From Denitromonas iodatirespirans (GTDB lineage: Bacteria > Pseudomonadota > Gammaproteobacteria > Burkholderiales > Rhodocyclaceae), in NCBI RefSeq assembly GCF_018524365.1, contig NZ_JAEKFT010000033.1, positions 1 to 49,696 on the forward strand: a stretch of DNA of 49,696 nt, written 5' to 3'. Position 1 is the stretch's first letter. The number at the start of each line of letters is the position of its first letter. This document shows positions 21,005 to 30,281 of this stretch, one piece after another. Both the position numbers and the translations under genes were made by a program. The notes beneath the pieces were generated by a model. It made no database searches. It saw only the letters and a program-made list of their open reading frames with translations, and was not told the origin of the DNA.

Positions 21005-21508
21005 ATGACACCGCCCCCCGTGCTCACCCCTGCGCTGGCCGATTTCGTCACCAGCCACCTGTCGATCCACATCGCCGCCAGCGACGCGCGGGGCATCGCC
21101 ACGCTGGTGCGCGGCCTGGGCTGTCGGCGCGACCCGGCCGACCGCGACCGGCTGCGCCTGCTGGTCGCCGGCCCGCAGGCCGAGCCGGTGCTGCGCTGCC
21201 TGGCCGCCAACGGCCGGATCGCAGCGGTGTTCAGCGAGCCGGAAAGCCATCGCACCGTCCAGCTGAAGGGGCGCGATGCCGGCCCCTGTGCGCCCGACGC
21301 CGCGGATGCGGCCTTCCTCGCCCCCTACACCGACCGGCTGGTCGCCCGTCTCGCCACCCTCGGCACGCCGGAGCCCTTCGTGCGCACCTTGCTGGCCTGC
21401 CCGGTCGAGGATCTGCGGGTCATCCGCTTCACGCCCGACGAAGTCTTCGGCCAGACACCCGGACCGCAAGCGGGCCAACGCCTGAGCGCCGGCAGCGCCG
21501 TGCCATGA
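21005..21508 (+). CDS. Pyridoxamine 5'-phosphate oxidase-like split-barrel protein
   Basis: A 167-residue protein resembling the FMN-binding split-barrel family: SIHIAASDARGIATLVRGLGC near the start and AANGRIAAVFSEPESHRTVQLKG in the middle. A true PNPOx role in vitamin B6 synthesis is unlikely because the PdxH signature is absent. The ATG at 21005 is used; a GTG 18 nt upstream is possible. The end overlaps the next gene by 4 bp (ATGA), and the second protein starts with a related domain, so the two products probably work together. Confidence 0.75.
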   Translation: MTPPPVLTPALADFVTSHLSIHIAASDARGIATLVRGLGCRRDPADRDRLRLLVAGPQAEPVLRCLAANGRIAAVFSEPESHRTVQLKGRDAGPCAPDAADAAFLAPYTDRLVARLATLGTPEPFVRTLLACPVEDLRVIRFTPDEVFGQTPGPQAGQRLSAGSAVP

Positions 21509-22866
21509 GTCCGGCCCTCACCCTCGACACCCTGCGCAACTGCCTGGAGGGCATCGTCCCGGCCGGGCTGGCCACCTGCGCGCCCGACGGCACGCCCAAC
21601 GTCACCTACGTGTCGCAGCTGATGTACGTGGACCCGGAGCATGTGGCGCTGTCCTTCCAGTTCTTCAACAAGACGCGCGAGAACATCCTGGCCAATCCGC
21701 ACGCCACCGTGCTGATGATGGACCCGGACACCGCCGCCCGCTACCGGCTGAGCATCCGCTACCTGCGCACCGAAACCGCCGGCCCGCTGTTCGAGCGCAT
21801 GAAGGCCACGCTGGCCGGCATTGCCTCGCACACCGGCATGGCCGGCGTGTTCCGTCTGCGCGGCGCGGACATCTACCGGGTGCTGGCGATCGAGGCGGTG
21901 CCGGGCCGGCAGCTGCCGCCACCGGTCGCGCGCGCTCCGCTGTTGCCGGCGCTGCGCCGCAGCGTCGACGCCCTGAGCCGCTGTCGCAGCCTGGACCAGC
22001 TCATCGACACGCTGGCGCAGTGCCTGGAACGCCAATTCGGCATCGACTACCAGATGCTGCTGATGGCCGACGAGGCCGGCCATCGCCTGTACATCGTCGC
22101 CAGCCGCGGTTATGCCAGCTCGGGCGCCGGCGCCGAGATTCCCTACGGTGTCGGCGTAATCGGCGTGGCGGCACGCGAGCAGGCACCGATCCGCATCATC
22201 TTTCCGGCCGCCGAGTACGCCTACAGCCGCGCCATCCGCGAGCAGCTCGAAGGGGGCGAACTGGCCGAGCAGCTCGAAGCCGCCATCCCCCTGCCCGGCC
22301 TGCCCGACCCGTCCAGCCAGCTCGCCGTGCCGGTGCTCGCCGGCGACCGCCTGATGGCCGTGCTGTATGTCGAAAGCGACCAGCTGTGCCGTTTCGACTA
22401 CGACATGGAAGACGCGCTGGTGGCCCTGTGCGCCCTGCTCGGCCCGAGCATGTGCGCCCTGCAGTCCGAGGCCCTCGACGACGACGGCACGCCGGCCCTG
22501 CCGGCGCAGCCGCCGCCCGACGCCGCCGCGCCGCCGCTGCGGGTGCGTTATTTCGACCAGGACGGCAGCCTCTTTCTCGACGACACCTACCTGATCAAGG
22601 GCGTGGCCGGCAGCATTCTGTGGACCCTGCTGCAGGATCACCAGATGCTGGGGCGCTGCGAGTTCTCGAAACGCGAGATGCGCCTCGACGCCCGCCTGCG
22701 CCTGCCCGAGGTGTGCGACAACCTCGACGCGCGGCTGATCCTGCTCAGCCGCCGGCTCGAAGACCGCCAGGCCGACCTGCGCATCGAGAAGGCCGGCCGC
22801 GGCCGCATCCGCCTGGTGCTGTCGCGACCGGTCAGCCTCATCGCCGGCAGCGCTCAGGCGGCCTGA
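21505..22866 (+). CDS. Split-barrel flavin-binding, GAF and winged-helix-like fusion protein
   Basis: A 453-residue cytoplasmic protein with three parts. Residues about 5-135 are a PNPOx-like split barrel (GLATCAPDGTPNVTYVSQLM, then VALSFQFFNKTRENILANPH). Residues about 155-320 form a GAF-like domain (LDQLIDTLAQCLERQFGIDY, then AVPVLAGDRLMAVLYVES). Residues about 345-440 look like a winged helix (VRYFDQDGSLFLDDTYLIKG, then FSKREMRLDARLRLP and DNLDARLILLSRRLED). The layout suggests a flavin- or small-molecule-responsive regulator, but DNA binding is inference. It is coupled to the upstream split-barrel gene. The 3' end overlaps the convergent hemerythrin gene by 13 bp. Confidence 0.75.
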   Translation: MSPALTLDTLRNCLEGIVPAGLATCAPDGTPNVTYVSQLMYVDPEHVALSFQFFNKTRENILANPHATVLMMDPDTAARYRLSIRYLRTETAGPLFERMKATLAGIASHTGMAGVFRLRGADIYRVLAIEAVPGRQLPPPVARAPLLPALRRSVDALSRCRSLDQLIDTLAQCLERQFGIDYQMLLMADEAGHRLYIVASRGYASSGAGAEIPYGVGVIGVAAREQAPIRIIFPAAEYAYSRAIREQLEGGELAEQLEAAIPLPGLPDPSSQLAVPVLAGDRLMAVLYVESDQLCRFDYDMEDALVALCALLGPSMCALQSEALDDDGTPALPAQPPPDAAAPPLRVRYFDQDGSLFLDDTYLIKGVAGSILWTLLQDHQMLGRCEFSKREMRLDARLRLPEVCDNLDARLILLSRRLEDRQADLRIEKAGRGRIRLVLSRPVSLIAGSAQAA

Positions 22867-23546
22867 CGCAGAGCGGCGTCGAGCCGCTGCACGCCTTCGG
22901 CCCCCAGGCGCGGCCGCAAGCTCACCAGCAGATCGTCGAAGGCCGCCGCCGGCAACTTGGCGCGCAGCGGCGCCAACATCGCCAGCCGTTCGGCCGGACG
23001 CATCGCCGGGATCATCCACCCCATGGCCAGGCGCATGTCCGCCGGCGACAGCCCGGCCACGATGCGCTCGTGCAGCCCGAGGATCTGTGCATCGCTCAGC
23101 CCGGCCCACAGGATCTCGTTGTGCTCGGTTTCCTCCAGGTACATATGCAGCAGGTTCTCGCCGACAAACGCGCCGAACTGCCGGTACAGCCGCGCCGCGG
23201 CACGGGCGCGGGCCGGCCCGCGCGCATCGCGCAACTCCTCGCCCAGATGCCCCAGCAACTGCAGGCTGGCCGCGTGATCGGCATGGTCGTGCGCGGCGCG
23301 GCGGGCGCTGCCCGGCTGCAAGGCCTCGAGCGCCGGATGGATCACCTGGTCTTCATGGGTCAGGTGATCGCGGCACAAGCCGATCAGCACCTGCAGCGCG
23401 GCCAGCGCCTCGATCACTGCCGTCTCGTCATCGGTATCGAGCCGACCGAGTTCGGTCAGCACCTCGCCCATGAACAGGCGCAGCCCCTTGTGGATGCCGT
23501 GGTAGAGGTCGGGACGCTCGGGGGTGATGGAACGCAGGAATCGCAT
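22854..23546 (-). CDS. Hemerythrin-like domain protein
   Basis: A 230-residue, mostly helical protein. Its N-terminal 150 residues carry histidines and acids in hemerythrin spacing: YHGIHKGLRLFMGEV, then HLTHEDQVIHPALE, then AHDHADHAASLQLL and EETEHNEILW. These would hold a di-iron centre that binds O2 or NO. The C-terminal 75 residues are helical without a known motif. GGAGGAG precedes the ATG. It is encoded 14 bp downstream of a periplasmic cytochrome c gene, so an oxygen- or NO-related redox function is plausible. No signal peptide was seen, so it should be cytoplasmic. Confidence 0.8.
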   Translation of the reverse strand: MRFLRSITPERPDLYHGIHKGLRLFMGEVLTELGRLDTDDETAVIEALAALQVLIGLCRDHLTHEDQVIHPALEALQPGSARRAAHDHADHAASLQLLGHLGEELRDARGPARARAAARLYRQFGAFVGENLLHMYLEETEHNEILWAGLSDAQILGLHERIVAGLSPADMRLAMGWMIPAMRPAERLAMLAPLRAKLPAAAFDDLLVSLRPRLGAEGVQRLDAALRQAA

Positions 23547-23560
23547 GGATGTTCTCCTCC

Positions 23561-24058
23561 TCAGTGCTTGCCCGCGGCGCTGGCAACCCGGGTCGGCGGC
23601 TGCGGCACGAAGACGAAATGCGCGGTGGGGATCGGCGCGCCCGGCGGCAGGGCACCCGGTGCCGCCACACCGGCCGGGCCGAGGGCGCGCAGGTAGGCGT
23701 AGATCGCGCGCAGATCCGTGTCGCTCATGGCTTTCAAGGCCGGCCACGGCATCGGCGGCAGGCCGCCGGCACGGGCCCGGGCCAGCCAGTCGCGCTCGCT
23801 CATGCCGGCGGCCGACAGGCGCAGGTTGGCCGGATAGCTCACGCCCCACGGGCCGCTGAAGCCGACATTCATGCCGGTCAGCCGGTCGGCCTCGGGCACC
23901 GCCCCGCCCGACTCGGCGAATCCGGCGGTGTGACAGCCGTTGCAGTCGGCCACTTCCACCAGGTAGCGGCCACGCGCCACCGCGTCTGTGGCGTCGGCCA
24001 GGGCCGGCAGGCTGCTGCACAGCGCGGCGGTCAGGATCGCTTGGGTAAACCGTTTCAT
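23561..24058 (-). CDS. Periplasmic mono-haem cytochrome c
   Basis: A 165-residue exported protein with a signal peptide (MKRFTQAILTAALCSSLPAL, cleavage near LADA) and one haem c site, CNGCHTAG. The likely distal methionine is in the PPMPWPALKAMSD region. After the SDTDLRAIYAYLRAL helix the tail is proline-rich. It resembles small electron-carrier cytochromes of dehydrogenase systems. GGAG precedes the ATG at 24058, which rules out the ATG 12 nt upstream. It is the first gene of a two-gene unit with the hemerythrin-like protein. Confidence 0.88.
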   Translation of the reverse strand: MKRFTQAILTAALCSSLPALADATDAVARGRYLVEVADCNGCHTAGFAESGGAVPEADRLTGMNVGFSGPWGVSYPANLRLSAAGMSERDWLARARAGGLPPMPWPALKAMSDTDLRAIYAYLRALGPAGVAAPGALPPGAPIPTAHFVFVPQPPTRVASAAGKH

Positions 24059-24099
24059 GCTGGACTCCATCGATTGATTCGAGTGGCCAGCTTACGAAG

Positions 24100-24124
24100 G
24101 CGGCAGGCCTGCCGCTCTTAAGAG
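24100..24124. promoter_or_regulatory. Two adjoining perfect palindromes upstream of the cytochrome c operon
   Basis: A perfect 16-bp palindrome built on GCGGCAGG and its complement (24100-24115) is joined to the perfect 10-bp palindrome CTCTTAAGAG (24115-24124). They lie 42-66 bp before the cytochrome c start on the minus strand. They may be an operator or a structured 5' leader. No clear -35/-10 pair could be assigned next to them. Confidence 0.4.
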
Positions 24125-24308
24125 TTGCATCAGCAAAGCTTCAAATTTTGCTAAAGGCGAAAACACGCGGGACACGGGGCGGATCGGCCGCAGATATGCG
24201 TCGAAAATCAAAGCCTTGTTGGAAAGAGGGGTATCGATTGGGGCTGCATGGTGCACCGCAGTTCGATAGAATGCATCGTTTCCCCCCACCCCACCGCCAG
24301 ACACGCCG

Positions 24309-27300
24309 ATGACCCAGCGCCTGCGAGAGATTCCCTATAACTACACCTCGTTCTCCGACCGCGAGATCGTGATCCGCCTGCTCGGCGAAGAGAGCTGGCA
24401 GGTGCTCGACGCCCTGCGCAGCGAGCGCGTCACCGGCCGCTCGGCGCGCATGCTCTACGAGGTGCTCGGCGACATCTGGGTGGTGCAGCGCAACCCCTAC
24501 CTGATGGACGACCTGCTGGCCAACCGCGACCGCCGCGCTGCGCTGGTCGGCGCATTGCGCCACCGGCTCAACGAGATCGACAAGCGGCGGGTCGATTCGC
24601 AGGCCGAGGATGAGGATCGCAGCGGCAAGGTCGAGCAACTGGTGCGCGCCGCACGCGAGGCGGTGGCGCGCTTCGAAGTGCAGTTCCAGGAAACCCTCGA
24701 CCTGCGCCGCCAGGCCACCCGCGTGCTGTCGCGCCATACCCGCAAGGACAACATCTGCTTCGACGGCCATGCGCGCGTCTCGCATGTGACCGACGCCACC
24801 GACTGGCGGGTCGAGTACCCCTTCGTGGTGCTGTACCCGGACACCGAGGCCGAAATCGGCCATCTGGTGCGCGACTGTATCGAGCTGGGCCTGACCATCA
24901 TCCCGCGCGGGGGCGGCACCGGCTACACCGGCGGCGCCGTGCCACTGGATGCGCGCTCGGTGGTGATCAACACCGAAAAGCTGATCGACATCGGCCCGGT
25001 CGAGGACAAGGTGCTGCCCGGCCTCGACGGCCCGATGCGCGAACCCTACGCCACCATCCGCACCAGCGCCGGCGTGGTCACCGCGCGTGTGGCCGAAGCG
25101 GCGACGGCGGCCGGGCGCGTGTTCGCGGTGGACCCGACCTCGGCCTCGGCCTCCTGTGTCGGCGGCAACGTGGCGATGAACGCCGGCGGCAAGAAGGCCG
25201 TGCTGTGGGGCACCGCGCTCGACAACCTGGCCTGGTGGAAGATGGTCACGCCGGACGGCACCTGGCTGGAGGTCGAGCGCCTCGACCACAACTTCGGCAA
25301 GATCCACGAGCAGGAGGTGGTGCGCTTCCGCCTCAAGCGCTTCGACGCCTCGGGCACCAAGCCGCTGGGCGAGGAAATCCTCGAAATGCCCGGCGCGGCC
25401 TGTCGCAAGGACGGCCTGGGCAAGGACGTGACCGACAAGTTCCTCGGCGGCCTGCCGGGCGTGCAAAAGGAAGGCACCGACGGCATCATCGTCGCCGCGC
25501 GCTGGGTGCTGCACAAGATGCCGCCGGTGACCCGCACGGTGTGCCTGGAGTTCTTCGGCCAGGTGCGCGAAGCGGTGCCGGCCATCGTCGAGATCACCGA
25601 CTACTTCAAGCCCGGCGGCGAAGGCCACGGCCTGGGCGTGCAGCTGGCCGGCCTGGAGCACCTCGACGAGCGTTACGTGAAGGCGGTCGGCTACACCACC
25701 AAGGCCAAGCGCCACGGTCGGCCCAAGATGGTGCTGGTGGGCGACATCGTCGGCGCCGACGAAGACGCGGTGATGAAGGCCGCCTCGAGCGTGATCCGCA
25801 TGACCAACGCGCGCGGCTCGGAGGGTTTCATTGCCGTCTCCGACGAGCAGCGCAAGAAGTTCTGGCTGGACCGCTCGCGCACCGCCGCCATCTCGCGCCA
25901 CACCAACGCCTTCAAGATCAACGAAGACGTGGTGATTCCGCTGCCGCGCATGGGCGACTACTGCGACCACATCGAGCGCATCAACATCGAGCTGTCGACA
26001 CAGAACAAGCTCGCCCTGTGCGATGCGCTGACCGAGGTGCTGCTCGGCGACCTGCCGCTGCACGCCCATGATGCCGACATCGACCCGGCCGAGATCATCG
26101 GCGACCGCCGCCAGGCCGCGCTCGACTACGTGTCGCGCGTGCGCACCCGCTGGCAGTGGCTGCTCAATCACCTCGACACCCCGCTGGCCGAGGCCGAGGC
26201 GCGCTTCGACGAGTTCGGCATCGTTGCCGGCGAGCTGACCAACACCGCGACCGACCCGGTGCTCTTCCACCGTCTGCAGGACTACTCGGTGCGCACCTCG
26301 TGGAAGAACGAGCTGCGCGCCCGCCTGGTCAAGATCTTCGACGGCGACGTGTTCCGCCCGGTGCGCGAAAAGATCGACGCCACCCATGCGCAGGTGCTGC
26401 GCGGCCGCCTCTTCGTGGCCCTGCACATGCATGCCGGCGACGGCAACGTGCACACCAACATCCCGGTCAACTCCGACAACTACGCCATGCTGCAGACCGC
26501 CAACGAGACGGTGGACCGCATCATGGCCATCGCCCGCGCGCTCGACGGCGTGATCTCCGGCGAACACGGCATCGGCATCACCAAGCTCGACTTCCTCACC
26601 GATGAGGAAATGGCCAGCTACTGGACCTACAAGCAGAAGGTCGACCCCGAAGGCCGCTTCAACCGCGGCAAGCTGCAGCGCGGCGCCAACCTCGACCGCG
26701 CCTATACCCCCAGCTTCGGGCTGATGGGCCACGAGTCGCTGATCATGGAGCAGACCGAGATCGGCGAGATCGCCCACGACATCAAGGACTGCCTGCGCTG
26801 CGGCAAGTGCAAGCCGGTGTGCTCCACCCATGTGCCGCGCGCCAACCTGCTCTACAGCCCGCGCAACAAGATCCTGTCCACCTCGCTGCTGGTCGAAGCC
26901 TTCCTCTACGAGGAGCAGACCCGCCGCGGCGTGTCGCTGGCGCACTGGGCCGAGTTCGAAGACGTGGCCGACCACTGCACCATCTGCCACAAGTGCGAGA
27001 AGCCCTGTCCGGTGGATATCGACTTCGGCGATGTCTCGGTCAAGATGCGCAACCTCTTGCGCAACCAGGGCAAGAAGTCCTTCAACCCCGGCAAGGCGGC
27101 CGCCATGGCCTTCCTCACCGTCAAGGACCCGGCGACCATCAAGCTGATGCGCAAGGGCATGATCGAGTGGGGCTACAAGGCGCAGCGCTGGGCGCACAAG
27201 GCCGCCCGCTCGCTCGGCCTGATCCAGTCGCAGGTCACGCAACCGCCGGCCACCTTGCACAAGGCACCGATCAAGGCGCAGGTGATCCACTTCATCAACA

Positions 27301-28199
27301 AGCCGATGCCGGGCAACCTGCCCAAGCGCACCAGCCGCGCGCTGATGGACATCGAGGACGACAAGGTCATCCCCGTCATCCGCAATCCGCAGGTGCCGGC
27401 CGAGCAGTCCGAGGCGGTGTTCTATTTCCCCGGCTGCGGCTCCGAGCGCCTGTTCAGCCAGGTCGGCCTGGCCACCCAGGCCATGCTCTATCACGTGGGC
27501 AGCACCACCGTGTTGCCGCCGGGCTACCTGTGCTGCGGCTATCCGCAGACCGCCGCCGGCGAGGAAGACAAGGGCCAGAAGATCACCACCGACAACCGCG
27601 TGCTCTTCCACCGTGTCGCCAACACGCTCAACTACCTCGACATCAAGACCGTGGTGGTGTCCTGCGGCACCTGCATGGATCAGCTGATGAAATATCAGTT
27701 CGACAAGATCTTCCCCGGCTGCCGCCTGATCGACATCCATGAATACCTGATGGAAAAGGGCGTCAAGCTGGAGGGCATTACCGGCCAGAAGTACATGTAC
27801 CACGAGCCCTGCCATGCGCCGATGAAGATCTACTCGGGCATCAAGGTGGCCAACGAGCTGATGGGCACGCGGGTCGACCTCAACGACCGCTGCTGCGGCG
27901 AGTCGGGCACCCTGGCCGTGGCACGGCCGGATGTGTCCACCCAGGTGCGCTTCCGCAAGCAGGAAGAGATGGAAAAGGGCGCCGCCGCGCTGCGCGAGGG
28001 CGATGCCGACGCGCAGGTGAAGATCCTCACCTCCTGCCCCAGCTGCCTGCAGGGCCTGTCGCGCTACGCCAACGACGGCGGCGGCATCGAGGCCGACTAC
28101 ATCGTGGTCGAGATCGCCAAGCACCTGCTCGGCGACAACTGGCTGCCCGAGTATGTCGACCGCGCCAACCACGGCGGCATCGAGCGGGTGCTGCTGTGA
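24309..28199 (+). CDS. DUF3683 FAD/FMN-linked oxidoreductase with iron-sulfur and CCG domains
   Basis: A 1296-residue fusion of four parts. First is an N-terminal DUF3683 region (about 1-150). A GlcD-like FAD-binding half follows ([18 protein letters not shown], then [20 protein letters not shown]) with its C-terminal oxidase cap. The next part is a dicluster ferredoxin domain with C828 onward ([11 protein letters not shown]) and C890 onward ([12 protein letters not shown]). Last is a GlpC/HdrB-like C-terminal half with CCG motifs ([36 protein letters not shown] and CPSCLQGL). Related enzymes oxidise 2-hydroxy acids such as glycolate or D-lactate and pass electrons to quinone; the substrate here is not known. 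The gene is monocistronic with a strong terminator. TAGAAT at 24267 is a possible -10. Confidence 0.93.
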   Translation: MTQRLREIPYNYTSFSDREIVIRLLGEESWQVLDALRSERVTGRSARMLYEVLGDIWVVQRNPYLMDDLLANRDRRAALVGALRHRLNEIDKRRVDSQAEDEDRSGKVEQLVRAAREAVARFEVQFQETLDLRRQATRVLSRHTRKDNICFDGHARVSHVTDATDWRVEYPFVVLYPDTEAEIGHLVRDCIELGLTIIPRGGGTGYTGGAVPLDARSVVINTEKLIDIGPVEDKVLPGLDGPMREPYATIRTSAGVVTARVAEAATAAGRVFAVDPTSASASCVGGNVAMNAGGKKAVLWGTALDNLAWWKMVTPDGTWLEVERLDHNFGKIHEQEVVRFRLKRFDASGTKPLGEEILEMPGAACRKDGLGKDVTDKFLGGLPGVQKEGTDGIIVAARWVLHKMPPVTRTVCLEFFGQVREAVPAIVEITDYFKPGGEGHGLGVQLAGLEHLDERYVKAVGYTTKAKRHGRPKMVLVGDIVGADEDAVMKAASSVIRMTNARGSEGFIAVSDEQRKKFWLDRSRTAAISRHTNAFKINEDVVIPLPRMGDYCDHIERINIELSTQNKLALCDALTEVLLGDLPLHAHDADIDPAEIIGDRRQAALDYVSRVRTRWQWLLNHLDTPLAEAEARFDEFGIVAGELTNTATDPVLFHRLQDYSVRTSWKNELRARLVKIFDGDVFRPVREKIDATHAQVLRGRLFVALHMHAGDGNVHTNIPVNSDNYAMLQTANETVDRIMAIARALDGVISGEHGIGITKLDFLTDEEMASYWTYKQKVDPEGRFNRGKLQRGANLDRAYTPSFGLMGHESLIMEQTEIGEIAHDIKDCLRCGKCKPVCSTHVPRANLLYSPRNKILSTSLLVEAFLYEEQTRRGVSLAHWAEFEDVADHCTICHKCEKPCPVDIDFGDVSVKMRNLLRNQGKKSFNPGKAAAMAFLTVKDPATIKLMRKGMIEWGYKAQRWAHKAARSLGLIQSQVTQPPATLHKAPIKAQVIHFINKPMPGNLPKRTSRALMDIEDDKVIPVIRNPQVPAEQSEAVFYFPGCGSERLFSQVGLATQAMLYHVGSTTVLPPGYLCCGYPQTAAGEEDKGQKITTDNRVLFHRVANTLNYLDIKTVVVSCGTCMDQLMKYQFDKIFPGCRLIDIHEYLMEKGVKLEGITGQKYMYHEPCHAPMKIYSGIKVANELMGTRVDLNDRCCGESGTLAVARPDVSTQVRFRKQEEMEKGAAALREGDADAQVKILTSCPSCLQGLSRYANDGGGIEADYIVVEIAKHLLGDNWLPEYVDRANHGGIERVLL

Positions 28200-28245
28200 A
28201 CGCCCGCCGCTGAAGCGCTGACCGCCTCAGCCACCCATCCCGCCA

Positions 28246-28272
28246 GGGGCCGCGATCGCGGCCCCTTTTTTT
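28246..28272 (+). terminator. Rho-independent terminator of the DUF3683 oxidoreductase gene
   Basis: A perfect 20-bp palindrome (28246-28265, arms GGGGCCGC/GCGGCCCC around GATC) is followed by seven T residues (28266-28272). It lies 47 bp after the stop. Confidence 0.93.
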
Positions 28273-28340
28273 GTTTTGTGCGGAACGCCGCCCCGGGCTT
28301 TCGGAATGCCAAATACCTCACACAAGGGCCGCCTCAGTCT

Positions 28341-28383
28341 ATGACTTTAGTCATGTATGTTGAATAGCTCACGGTCGTAGAAT
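28341..28383 (+). promoter_or_regulatory. Palindromic site and -10 of the ThDP/citrate synthase-like operon
   Basis: ATGACTTTAGTCAT (28341-28354) is a perfect 14-bp inverted repeat with a 2-nt centre. TAGAAT (28378-28383) is a good -10. Start of transcription near 28390 would put the palindrome centre at about -42, over a -35 region that has no consensus. That is the usual place for a class II activator. It also lies 141 bp after a terminator, so the operon below has its own control. The regulator is unknown. Confidence 0.55.
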
Positions 28384-28419
28384 CGCGCCTGAACTACCGT
28401 GCGCAGCGAAACAACCCAG

Positions 28420-28468
28420 GGCTCTTTCCATGACGTGCTTATACGACGTTTGGCTAGGAACAAGAGCC
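28420..28468 (+). ncRNA. Possible stem-loop in the 5' leader of the ThDP operon
   Basis: GGCTCTT (28420-28426) and AAGAGCC (28462-28468) are perfect 7-bp arms around 35 nt in the predicted 116-nt leader. The stem can be extended by TCC/GGA with a 2-nt bulge. It may affect mRNA stability or translation. It matches no riboswitch class that I recognise. Confidence 0.25.
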
Positions 28469-28505
28469 ACTCTGAACATGACACGTTACAAGGACTGACA
28501 CACCC

Positions 28506-30281
28506 ATGGATCGCCCGAATCCTGCCGCCTTCATGCGGCCCGAAGACACCCACAAGCAGCCGGACGTCGCCGATCTGATCGTCGCCCACCTGGAACAGAT
28601 CGGCGTCGAGTACGTGTTCGGCGTCCCCGGCGGCGCCATCGAACCGATCTACAACGCGCTCGCCCGCAGCGCCCGCCGCAACGGCCCGCGTGTCATCACC
28701 ACGCGCCATGAGGCCGGCGCCGCCTACATGGCCGAAGGCTATGCGCGCGAGAGCGGCCGGCTCGGCGTGTGCATCGCCACCTCCGGCCCCGGCGCCACCA
28801 ACCTGATCACCGGCGTCGCCTGCGCCCACGACAACGGCATCCCGCTGCTGGCCATCACCGGCCAGCCCAAGCTGACCGCCTTCGGCCGGCGCGCGCTGCA
28901 GGAATCGGGCTGCACCGGCGTCAACACGCTGGGCATGTTCCGCCACTGCACCGGCTACAACACGCTGCTGTCCCATCCGGAACAGGCCGAGCCGAAGATC
29001 GTCAGCGCGCTCGCCTATGCCTTCCAGAACCGCGGCGCCGCCCACCTGACCATCCCGGTGGACATCCAGCGCAGCGCCGCCCCCGCCGAATGGCAGGGGC
29101 CGGCCAAGGGGCTCCGGCGCATGCTGCGCTCGCCCGCGCTGGTGGACGAAGACGCCGTGCAGGCCGTCTTCGACGCCCTCGGCGCAGCGCGCCGGCCGGT
29201 CTTCCTGCTCGGCGGCGGCGCCGGCGGCGCGGTGGACCTGTTCCTGCAGCTCATCGAGCGTCACGGCGCCGCCTTCGTCACCACGCCGGACGCCAAGGGT
29301 TTCGTGAACCCCGCCCACCCGCTGTATCACGGCGTCTTCGGTTTTGCCGGCCACCCGCAGGCGCGCGAGTTGCTGACGGCCGATCCCGACCTGATCGTCG
29401 CGGTCGGCGTGAGCCTGGGCGAGTGGACCAGCGCCGGCTGGAGCGATGTGCTGCTGAACGATCGCCTGATCCACATCGACAGCCGGGCCGAGCATCTGCA
29501 ACGCTCATCCATGGCACGCCTGCAGGTGTCGGGCAATCCGGTCAGCGTCGCCCACCGCCTGCTGGCGATGGACGCGGCACGCCCCGTCACGCCGGCGCCG
29601 GCGGCCCCTGTGAAGAGCTCACGCCTGCCGGCCACGCCGGCACACATCGCGCCGGGCGTGCGCCCGCAGGTGTTGATGGAAGTGCTCTCCGAGCGCTGCC
29701 CGCCGACCGTCAACTTCGTCGCCGACCCCGGCAACAGCACCGCCTGGGCCATCCACCACCTGGAACTGAACTGTCGCCGCCACCGCCCGGCGAGCGCCGA
29801 TGCTCGCCATCAACGCAACCCGGCGGCCAGCTGGTTGCGCGTACTGATGGACTTCGCCCCCATGGCTTGGGCGATCAGCTGTTCCATCGGTGTCGCACTG
29901 GCACGACGCGGCCGGCCGGTGGTCTGCCTCACCGGCGACGGCAGCTACCTGATGAGTGGCCAGGAAATCACGGTCGCCCAGACCGAGCGCCTGCCGGTGC
30001 TGTTCGTGGTGCTCAACGACGCCTCGCTGGGCATGGTCAAGCACGGCCAGCGCCTGGCCAACGCCGAGCCGATCGGCTTCCATCTGCCGACCATCGACTT
30101 CGCCGCACAGGCCCGCGCCCTGGGCATCGAAGGCATCGCCATTCGTTCGGAAGCCGAACTGGCCGCCCTCGATCTGGTCGGCCTGCTCTCGCGCAACGGC
30201 CCCACGCTGCTCGACGTGCGCATCGACACGGAGCAGGAGCCGCCCATCCGCATGCGCCTCGAAGCGCTGGGGACGGTGTGA
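28506..30281 (+). CDS. ThDP-dependent enzyme of the acetolactate synthase-like superfamily
   Basis: A 591-residue thiamine-diphosphate enzyme with the three-domain layout of the acetohydroxyacid synthase/2-hydroxyacyl-CoA lyase group. The activating glutamate is E69 in TTRHEAGAAYMAEGYAR. The ThDP/Mg motif is GDG at 477-479 with N504 (GDG-X24-N). FGVPGGAIEPIYNAL opens the PYR domain. These enzymes make or break carbon-carbon bonds next to a carbonyl; the substrate cannot be read from the sequence. A role as the main IlvB is unlikely because no small subunit follows. Instead the stop overlaps the start of a citrate synthase-like gene (TGATG), and a second such gene follows. AAGGA lies 11 nt before the ATG. 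Confidence 0.88.
   Translation: MDRPNPAAFMRPEDTHKQPDVADLIVAHLEQIGVEYVFGVPGGAIEPIYNALARSARRNGPRVITTRHEAGAAYMAEGYARESGRLGVCIATSGPGATNLITGVACAHDNGIPLLAITGQPKLTAFGRRALQESGCTGVNTLGMFRHCTGYNTLLSHPEQAEPKIVSALAYAFQNRGAAHLTIPVDIQRSAAPAEWQGPAKGLRRMLRSPALVDEDAVQAVFDALGAARRPVFLLGGGAGGAVDLFLQLIERHGAAFVTTPDAKGFVNPAHPLYHGVFGFAGHPQARELLTADPDLIVAVGVSLGEWTSAGWSDVLLNDRLIHIDSRAEHLQRSSMARLQVSGNPVSVAHRLLAMDAARPVTPAPAAPVKSSRLPATPAHIAPGVRPQVLMEVLSERCPPTVNFVADPGNSTAWAIHHLELNCRRHRPASADARHQRNPAASWLRVLMDFAPMAWAISCSIGVALARRGRPVVCLTGDGSYLMSGQEITVAQTERLPVLFVVLNDASLGMVKHGQRLANAEPIGFHLPTIDFAAQARALGIEGIAIRSEAELAALDLVGLLSRNGPTLLDVRIDTEQEPPIRMRLEALGTV

Noticed and set aside
24141-28172. Long minus-strand open frame opposite the DUF3683 oxidoreductase
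   Set aside because: No recognisable domain. The plus-strand product has every Fe-S and FAD motif in order.
28769-30280. Alternative plus-frame upstream extension of the first citrate synthase-like gene
   Set aside because: The frame runs through the ThDP gene as low-complexity sequence; the family-like N-terminus begins at the ATG at 30281.
28506-30281. Assignment of the ThDP enzyme as IlvB acetolactate synthase
   Set aside because: No regulatory small subunit follows and the partners are citrate synthase-like, so only the superfamily can be supported.
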